Part shown: positions 57,417 to 64,000 of the stretch, piece by piece | Position numbering within the stretch: the stretch's first letter is position 1 | How the letters are laid out: each line of letters begins with the position of its first letter | NCBI GenBank assembly: GCA_948896235.1 | Contig: CAQUUC010000002.1 | Location: 360,047-424,046 of the forward strand | Direction of reading: 5' to 3' | Length of the DNA: 64,000 nucleotides | Source of the DNA: an uncultured Clostridia bacterium | GTDB lineage: Bacteria; Bacillota; Clostridia; TANB77; CAG-508 | Notes under the pieces: generated by a model | Databases searched by the model: none | Told to the model about the DNA's origin: nothing | The model's input: only the letters and a program-made list of their open reading frames with translations | Made by a program: the position numbers and the translations under genes

Positions 57417-57446
57417 AAAGGGAACCAGCACGTTGGTTCCCTTTAA
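57417..57446 (+). terminator. terminator after the toxin-antitoxin module
   Basis: AAAGGGAACCA and TGGTTCCCTTT form an 11-bp stem with a short loop. Confidence 0.75.
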
Positions 57447-57482
57447 AAAATCTTTTCATCTCAGATACTTTTTCAACAAAAA

Positions 57483-57513
57483 AAATAGCAAGTCGTAAAA
57501 GACTTGCTATTTC
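57483..57513 (-). terminator. terminator of tRNA-fMet (minus strand)
   Basis: AATAGCAAGTC / GACTTGCTATT hairpin directly 3' of the tRNA on the minus strand, followed there by a T-run. Confidence 0.7.
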
Positions 57514-57589
<76 letters not shown>

Positions 57590-57743
57590 ATGTACTTTCA
57601 TAGTATAATATGTTTTTTGCAAGATGTCAAGACTTTATAAAAAAATCTTAAAAATTTGTATAAAATATTGTATAATTTTAAATAAAGAGATAATATATAG
57701 TATATGTAATAATCAAAAAAATATTACAAGTGGAGGAAGAAGT

Positions 57744-58439
57744 ATGGAATTTTATGCAAATGAAGGAAAAAATGTAGAAATTGAAGTAAATGGACAAACA
57801 TATTTAAGACATGCAATAAAAACAAGATTTGTAAAACAAGGAGAATCATACATAGATGTATTCAGAGAATATGTTTTACCAATATATCAAGAAGGAGATA
57901 TTATTTCAAGTAGTGAAAAAATAATAGCGCTATGCCAAAATAGAATAGTAAAAAGAGAAGATATAAAAATAGGATTTTGGGCAAAATTATTATCAAAATT
58001 CGCATCACATCCAACAACAGGAGTAGGAGTTGGAGAAACAATAAAAATGCAATACGCAATAAATACAGTAGGACTATTTAGAGTACTATGGGCAAGTATT
58101 GCAAGTGCTGTAACAAAACTATTTGGTAAAAAAGGAGTTTTTTATGAAATAGTAGGTCAAGATGTAAGTGGACTTGATGGATTTTATGATCATGTATGGA
58201 AAGAATATGGCGACATAGGAATTAGATTACCAGAAAATCCAGAAGCAGTATGTAATGAAATAAAAGAAACTTTAGGAATATCTTGTATGATAGTGGATGC
58301 AAACGACTTAGGGCAAGAAGTATTAGGACATTCAAGCGATATAGAATTATCAAATGAAGAATTAAAAGGACTAATAAGAGATAATCCATCAGGACAAGGA
58401 AAAGAACTAACACCATTAATATTAATAAGAAAAAAATAA
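57744..58439 (+). CDS. CofE-like F420-0:gamma-glutamyl ligase family protein
   Basis: 231 residues from the ATG at 57744 (GGAGG upstream). HAIKTRFVKQGESYIDVFREYVLP.., ISSSEKIIALCQNRIVKREDI and MIVDANDLGQEVLGHSS are the CofE-fold motifs of the clostridial, coenzyme F420 gamma-glutamyl ligase-like family. F420 genes are not seen nearby, so a different amide ligase or unknown reaction is likely. Followed by a terminator. Confidence 0.75.
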   Translation: MEFYANEGKNVEIEVNGQTYLRHAIKTRFVKQGESYIDVFREYVLPIYQEGDIISSSEKIIALCQNRIVKREDIKIGFWAKLLSKFASHPTTGVGVGETIKMQYAINTVGLFRVLWASIASAVTKLFGKKGVFYEIVGQDVSGLDGFYDHVWKEYGDIGIRLPENPEAVCNEIKETLGISCMIVDANDLGQEVLGHSSDIELSNEELKGLIRDNPSGQGKELTPLILIRKK

Positions 58440-58457
58440 AAGATAAATAGGATTTTA

Positions 58458-58490
58458 AATGGGAGCATTTGTTGCTCCCATTAACTTTTT
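58458..58490 (+). terminator. terminator after the CofE-like gene
   Basis: AATGGGAGCA (58458-58467) and TGCTCCCATT (58473-58482), then AACTTTTT. Confidence 0.8.
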
Positions 58491-58532
58491 ATTAAAAATG
58501 TACTGAAATATAAATAGTATTTATTAGTTAAA

Positions 58533-58591
58533 ACAAGCTGTATACCTAGCCTATGTGGAAAAAATCCACTTTTGCTAGGTGTACAGCTTGT
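58533..58591. repeat. 59-nt nested palindrome, probable bidirectional terminator
   Basis: Outer arms 58533-58550 and 58574-58591 (18 bp with one T-G) enclose a small GTGGA/TCCAC hairpin (58555-58569). It lies between the convergent CofE-like gene and ibrB and is followed on the minus strand by a T-run, so it may end the ibr operon. Confidence 0.55.
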
Positions 58592-58603
58592 ATAAAAAAC
58601 ATC

Positions 58604-59128
58604 TTAAGTAGTTTTTTTTAGATTATCTTCAAATTCTTCCCAAGATTTACTAAAAATATGATTTGCAAATGCTTCTTTTAATCCGCTAACTTGTTTAAGT
58701 CTAATAATCTCATCTAACTCCATACCTAAATGCTTAGAAATTTCTGCTTCAGACCAACCGTTATTGCTTAGGTCAATAACAATTTTAGACATATCGATAA
58801 TTTGATGAGTACCTCTTGCTCTATTATGTCGTATAGTACTTGCCATTCTATTACTTAAATCCTTGTTAATAGTAACAACAGGAATTTCCTTTAAATGAAA
58901 ATATTCTTTTGCACATCTATATCTGTGAAATCCATCAACAACAATATAAGTATCTTTATCACTATCATAATAGGTAACAATAGGTTGAGTATATCCATCC
59001 TCTTCAATAGAGTGTTTTAATAGCTTCATTTCAGGAGGAGCAACCTTGTTAGGGTTATAATCATTTGCTACTACTTTATTAATATCTACCATTTTAACAT
59101 TTAAAACAGGAAATTCAATTTCAGCCAT
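58604..59128 (-). CDS. ibrB: IbrB-like ParB-domain protein
   Basis: 174 residues. ParB/Srx-type nuclease fold domain: VNDYNPNKV..PPEMKLLKHSIEEDGYTQPIVTYY..YIVVDGFHRYRCAKEY and RHNRARGTHQIIDMSKIVIDLSNNGWSEAEISKHLGM. It is the IbrB partner of IbrA, a pair known from E. coli Eib phages and many mobile elements. Its ATG overlaps the stop of the acetyltransferase-like gene. Exact biochemical role unknown; a nucleic-acid modification role is inferred from IbrA. Confidence 0.82.
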   Translation of the reverse strand: MAEIEFPVLNVKMVDINKVVANDYNPNKVAPPEMKLLKHSIEEDGYTQPIVTYYDSDKDTYIVVDGFHRYRCAKEYFHLKEIPVVTINKDLSNRMASTIRHNRARGTHQIIDMSKIVIDLSNNGWSEAEISKHLGMELDEIIRLKQVSGLKEAFANHIFSKSWEEFEDNLKKTT

Positions 59129-59496
59129 TAACCCTCACCTCTAATCATAATAAAATGTTTATAATTATCTAAAGTATTAATATGAAAGCCACATTGAATA
59201 TAAATATCTTCATAAATTTTAGTAACGATACTAGGACTTACAACGATTTTTTTCATTATAAACAAAAGAAGTTCTTTTAAATAATCATTACTAATAGAAT
59301 AAATATTTTTAATAACAGTATCACAAACAGAAACAAAAGCACAAGGTTTATTATTTTGATTTAAATAAATATACCACTCTTTATTGTTATCATCATAAAT
59401 ACGGTCTTTTGTTTCTGTTTGAATTATTCTAGAACCGAAGAATTTGCCCATATAAGTATAAAAATCGTCATCCTTGTTGGTCATTTTTACAATCAT
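59128..59496 (-). CDS. GNAT-like acetyltransferase of the ibr cassette
   Basis: About 122 residues from the ATG at 59496. The IYLNQNNKPCAFVSVCDTVIKNIYSISNDYLKELLLFIMKKI and IYEDIYIQCGFHINTLDNYKHFIMIRG segments look like a small GNAT fold (acetyl-CoA loop and the terminal beta-bulge), a type found between ibrA and ibrB in mobile cassettes. No clear catalytic residue can be named. It overlaps both neighbours, so translation is coupled. Confidence 0.55.
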   Translation of the reverse strand: MIVKMTNKDDDFYTYMGKFFGSRIIQTETKDRIYDDNNKEWYIYLNQNNKPCAFVSVCDTVIKNIYSISNDYLKELLLFIMKKIVVSPSIVTKIYEDIYIQCGFHINTLDNYKHFIMIRGEG

Positions 59497-60786
59497 CACT
59501 CACCACCTCTTTCTTAATAAAATTTAATAAATCTTTGTCATCAGAATATGTGTCTTCATTTAAAAGATTATCCCATTTATGTATTAATTCTCTTAGCTCA
59601 TCATTATCAGTTTTAGTTTGAGTAAAACAAAGACGTTTCATATAGAAATCATTTTTTTCAATAGCCCTTGCAATTCTTCTCCAAGAAATAACCTTCTTTT
59701 GAGTTTCAAGTTTAGTTGGAGCTTCATCAGGAATATCGCAAATATCAATATCATCACGTTTCTTATACCAATTAGCAAATTTTTTGATTTTCCTATAATA
59801 ATGAAGCATTAAATCGCTATTATAAATACCTATACTCTCTAATAAGAAAATAGTATATTCTTTCCATGTCATAAAATCGGGTTTTGAAGTTTTAAGATTT
59901 CCGTAGCGCAGAAGTTCTACAATATATATTTCCAAAATTAACACCATTAACACGATTAACAACCTTTGCCCAAGTTTCATATTCAATAGCTTTAAACTGG
60001 TCTAAACCATTCCTTTGGTCATCACCATATGGTTGACACAAACGTTGTTCATAGATACTAAGACCATTTTTATACATAAGTTCATATACTTCATTATACA
60101 TAAGGTCAAATTTGCTAACAGCACCCCAGATATCATCAGTCTTCCAGTCATATATAGGATAAAAATTATATACATCGATATATTTATCATTAAACCTTAT
60201 TTTAGTAGTCCAACGTTTATCTTCATACATAATCTTACCTTCAAAAGCAATAGTTCTAAAACGATTTAAACTTTCATCACATCTAATGCCAACTCCACAA
60301 GCAACCTTACCACCATACTTTTTTTGATACCAATCTGCAAACTGAATAATAAATTCTTCAAATTCTTCCCCTTTTCTAAACCAAGGAAAAGGACAATTAT
60401 TAATATTAATACTATCAATAGGTAAATCTCTAACCCATAACTCTTTACTTTCTTCTTCCCAACAAATCCATTTAGGCTGTAAGATAGAAACAGCATTCCT
60501 AAGAGCCATGGGTAGAGCAACATGATAAAAATCTCTTATCCCGAGATAATTTCTTTAGTTCGTATATATGTTTAATAGTTAATTTATATTGAGCTTCAAA
60601 ATCGATATATAAAACATCAAATTTTTTATTTTTTTTCATAGCTACCATGTTAGCAAGTTGCACCATAACAGAAGAATCTTTTCCGCCACTAACACTAAAA
60701 TATATATTATCAAAATTATCAAAAATAAACTCTAAACGTTCAAAAGTAGCCTGAAGAACATTCTTCTCCAAATATATTTTGGGCAA
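59468..60786 (-). CDS. ibrA: IbrA-like PAPS-reductase/ATP-sulfurylase-family protein (needs two +1 shifts at CGG)
   Basis: ATG at 60786. FDNFDNIYFSVSGGKDSSVMVQLANMVA is the PP-loop (SGGKDS) of the PAPS reductase/DUF3440 family. At codon 82 TCT-CGG-G (60543-60541): skipping C joins ELKKLS to GIRDFYHVALPMALRNAVS. Then WICWEEESKELWVRDLP and a Cys-containing CGVGIRCDESLNRFRTIA follow, and at 59903-59901 CTA-CGG-A is skipped to join YCRTSAL to GNLKTSKPDFMTWKEYT, continuing to 59468. Total 438 residues, the DUF3440 size. Both shifts are needed. It is transcribed with ibrB and the GNAT-like gene as an apparent mobile cassette. Confidence 0.9.
59901..59903 (-). other. CGG frameshift site 12 (ibrA, second)
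   Basis: CTA-CGG-A. Skipping C joins YCRTSAL to GNLKTSKPDFMTW and leads to a stop at 59468. Confidence 0.85.
60541..60543 (-). other. CGG frameshift site 13 (ibrA, first)
   Basis: TCT-CGG-G. Skipping C joins ELKKLS to GIRDFYHVALP; here the Gly codon is GGG. Confidence 0.88.
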
Positions 60787-60798
60787 AATTCACACCTT

Positions 60799-62095
<1,297 letters not shown>

Positions 62096-62216
62096 TCATA
62101 AATAAATTTAAGAACACTACAATTATTATATAAATGTAAAAAAAAGTCAATAAATGTAGAAGGATTTTTGATTAATATGATATAATTATAAAAATCAAAG
62201 AGTTAGGAGGTCTAAG

Positions 62217-62795
62217 ATGAAAATATTAGTAGCAACAAACAATCAAGGAAAATTAAAAGAAATCAAAGAAATTTTAAATGAATATGAAATTATATCTTTA
62301 AAGGAAATAAACTGCAATATAGAAATAGAAGAGAAGGGAGAGACATTTGAGGAAAATGCAAAAATAAAAGCAGAAGTTATATATAATGAAACAAAAATGC
62401 CATGCATAGCAGATGATTCGGGTTTAGAAATAGAAGAATTGGGTGGTTGGCCAGGTGTAAAAACAGCAAGATTTTTGGGAGAAGATAAATCAGGTAATGA
62501 ATATTCAAGAGAAAGAAATGAATACATATTAGAAAAAATGAAAGATATTCCAAAAAAAAGAAGAAAAGCAAAACATGTAACTTGTATTGCATACTGTAAC
62601 AAAGATGGAGTAAAAGTAGTAAGAGGAGAAGAAGAAGGATACATTGCAAATAATCCAAAAGGAGAAAATGGATTTGGATTTGATGAAATATTCGAATTAG
62701 AAAATGGAAAAACGTATGCTGAAATAGGAAAAGAAGAAAAAAACAAAATAAGCAGCAGAAAAAAAGCATTAGAAAAAATAAAAGATGTAATTTAG
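62217..62795 (+). CDS. rdgB: XTP/dITP pyrophosphatase (RdgB/HAM1)
   Basis: 192 residues. ILVATNNQGKLKEIKEIL, ETFEENAKIKAEVIYNETKMPCIADDSGLEIEELGGWPGVKTARF and NGFGFDEIFELENGKTYAEIG are HAM1 motifs, with the catalytic and metal residues (ENA, DDSGL) present. It removes non-canonical purine nucleotides. GGAGG six bases upstream. Divergent from purA with about 150 bp between, and before sigH. Confidence 0.96.
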   Translation: MKILVATNNQGKLKEIKEILNEYEIISLKEINCNIEIEEKGETFEENAKIKAEVIYNETKMPCIADDSGLEIEELGGWPGVKTARFLGEDKSGNEYSRERNEYILEKMKDIPKKRRKAKHVTCIAYCNKDGVKVVRGEEEGYIANNPKGENGFGFDEIFELENGKTYAEIGKEEKNKISSRKKALEKIKDVI

Positions 62796-62891
62796 ACAAA
62801 ATATGCCTAAAACACTTGACATATTCACGTTTTCTACATATAATACACTTAAAAATAGCAAAATACTAATTTTGGAGGTAGCAAACAGCAT

Positions 62892-63540
62892 ATGGCACTA
62901 ACAAACCCAATAAATGAACAATATATAAATATGCCAGACGAAAAAGTAATAGAAGTCATACAATCAGGAGATGATGTGGCTTTAAATTATATGATGAATA
63001 AATACAATGACTTAGTAAATATGAAAGCTAGTAAATTTTTTATGGCAGGAGCAGAAAAAGATGATATTATACAAGAAGGCCTAATAGGTTTATATAAAGC
63101 TACAAAATCATTTGATACTGGAAAGCAAAATTCTTTTAAAACCTTTGCAAACTTGTGTATAGAAAGACAATTAATAACAGCACTAAAAACTTCAAACCGC
63201 CAAAAAAATATACCACTAAATTCAAGTATTTCTCTAAACCAATCAGCTTATGAAGAAAATGATGATACAGAAGTAATGGAAATATTAGAAACAAAAACAG
63301 CAGAAGATCCACTTGAAACATTAACTAAAAAAGAATACTATAATTCAATAGAAACACGGAATAGATGAAAGTCTTAGTGAATTTGAAAGACACGTATTGT
63401 ATTATTATAAACAAGGAAAATCATATGCTGCCATTGCAGAAAAACTAGGCAGTAAAGTGAAATCTGTAGATACAGCAATACAAAGAATAAGAAAAAAAGC
63501 AAATAAAATAAAAAATACAATAGAAAAAGAAAATAAGTAA
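62892..63540 (+). CDS. sigH: RNA polymerase sigma factor SigH (needs +1 shift at CGG)
   Basis: 215 residues with the shift. Region 2: DEKVIEVIQSGDDVALNYMMNKYNDLVNMKASKFFMAGAEKDDIIQEGLIGLYKATKSFD and FKTFANLCIERQLITALKTSNRQKN. At codon 156 ACA-CGG-A (63357-63359): skipping C joins YNSIET to GIDESLSEFERHVLYYYKQG and completes region 4 (SYAAIAEKLGSKVKSVDTAIQRIRKK), the promoter -35-binding HTH. Without the shift, region 4 is lost. SigH directs early sporulation and competence genes. Usual Bacillota size is about 218. A terminator follows. Confidence 0.95.
63357..63359 (+). other. CGG frameshift site 15 (sigH)
   Basis: ACA-CGG-A at codon 156. Skipping C joins YNSIET to GIDESLSEFERHV and restores sigma region 4. 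Confidence 0.92.
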
Positions 63541-63583
63541 AAAGAAATATATTACAATTTTGTCACTATATTTCTTTTTTTAT
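63541..63583 (+). terminator. terminator after sigH
   Basis: AAAGAAATATA (63541-63551) pairs with TATATTTCTTT (63567-63577), followed by T residues. Confidence 0.7.
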
Positions 63584-63627
63584 TATGAAAACAAATATAT
63601 TAAATTGATTTTTGAAAGGAGCAAAAT

Positions 63628-64000
63628 ATGACATCAGATCCAAAAACATTAGAATTAATCCAAGAGTTTTATAAGCAAGAGCAAGAAAAAATATTAAATT
63701 TACTACGAGACGGAAAAACACGAGTAGAGATAGCAAATATAATGGGAGTTACTTACGGAACAATAAGTAAAAGAATAAGAAAAATGGATCCAAAAGAAGT
63801 AGAAAAAGCATATCAAGAAGGATATAACAAAAGAAGACAAAAAGAAATATGTATATATGAAAAGCAAGAAGAAAAGCGAGAAGAGGAACAAGAAGAAAAG
63901 CGAGAAGAGGAACAAGAAGAGAAGCAAGAAGAGAAGCAAGAAGAAAAGCAAGAAGAAAAGCAAGAAGAAAAGCAAGAAGAAAAGCAAGAAGAAAAGCAAG
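63628..64000 (+). CDS. HTH protein with Glu/Lys/Gln tandem repeat (partial)
   Basis: ATG at 63628 after GAAAGGAGCAAAAT; open to the window edge (about 124 residues visible). The N-terminal part (ILNLLRDGKTRVEIANIMGVTYGTISKRIRKMDPKE) is a resolvase/Trp-repressor-like helix-turn-helix. After about residue 75 a charged repeat begins: units of EEKQ or REEEQE from 12-nt tandem repeats (GAAGAAAAGCAA type), which will form a long helix. The function is not known. CGA is used as an ordinary Arg codon here, and CGG only out of frame. Confidence 0.75.
   Translation, partial: MTSDPKTLELIQEFYKQEQEKILNLLRDGKTRVEIANIMGVTYGTISKRIRKMDPKEVEKAYQEGYNKRRQKEICIYEKQEEKREEEQEEKREEEQEEKQEEKQEEKQEEKQEEKQEEKQEEKQ

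Noticed and set aside
63840..64000. CRISPR-like array at the right edge
   Set aside because: The 12-nt units are contiguous, without spacers, and in frame with a coding sequence.

Overview
The window is very AT-rich DNA around the replication origin of a spore-forming Bacillota (Clostridia-like) chromosome. Evidence for this is the order gyrB-remB-recF-dnaN-dnaA / rpmH-rnpA-yidD-yidC-jag-mnmE-mnmG-rsmG-parA-parB, DnaA boxes on both sides of dnaA, the sporulation genes spmA, spmB and sigH, and a purine-rich leading strand that changes side at about 11.6 kb. An uncultivated gut-type clostridial lineage is likely, but that is inference from composition and gene order.

Layout. 1-4.6 kb (minus): type IV secretion/conjugation-like genes (TraC-like domain, VirB4 ATPase, TadZ/MinD-like ATPase, an unknown gene). 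4.6-5.3 kb: a candidate large structured RNA. 5.3-11.9 kb: gyrB to dnaA and oriC. 11.9-20.8 kb: rpmH to parB and a DUF4446 gene. 21.4-24.0 kb: two tRNA-Ser genes, dgt, a patatin. 24.0-25.0 kb: a gene-poor stretch. 25.0-29.3 kb: a giant dehydratase-activase protein. 29.5-33.7 kb: GerMN, trmN6, rsmI, an AbrB-type regulator, spmAB. 34-41.3 kb: an accessory island with AbiE and Gabija defence systems next to tRNA-Arg. 41.5-58.4 kb: housekeeping and envelope genes (YhbY, a flavoprotein, a GldAFG-like transporter, CvpA, LCP, rsfS, dacA, comEA) and a HigBA-like module. 58.6-60.8 kb: an IbrA/acetyltransferase/IbrB cassette. 60.8-64 kb: purA, rdgB, sigH and the start of a repeat-rich HTH protein.

Main discovery. 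I could find 15 in-frame CGG codons in genes of this window, in 13 genes, and every one coincides with a +1 frameshift. Removing the C restores the expected protein, and the restored codon is always glycine (GGA 11, GGT 3, GGG 1). No CGG is seen acting as arginine, while AGA, AGG, CGA, CGC and CGT all occur as normal codons. The affected genes include purA, sigH, dacA, spmB and a Gabija helicase. Two genes (a YkvI-type transporter and IbrA) each need two shifts. The simplest reading is that CGG is not an arginine codon here and that CGGN is read as glycine in a four-base step, either by an altered tRNA-Gly or by +1 slippage at an unassigned codon. I know of no description of such a system.

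Other irregularities: a HigB-like toxin needing a -1 shift exactly at a dnaX-type A AAA AAG heptamer, an AbiEii toxin with TAG where the family has Trp, a possible AUA start in the VirB4 gene, two candidate structured RNAs, and long palindromes.
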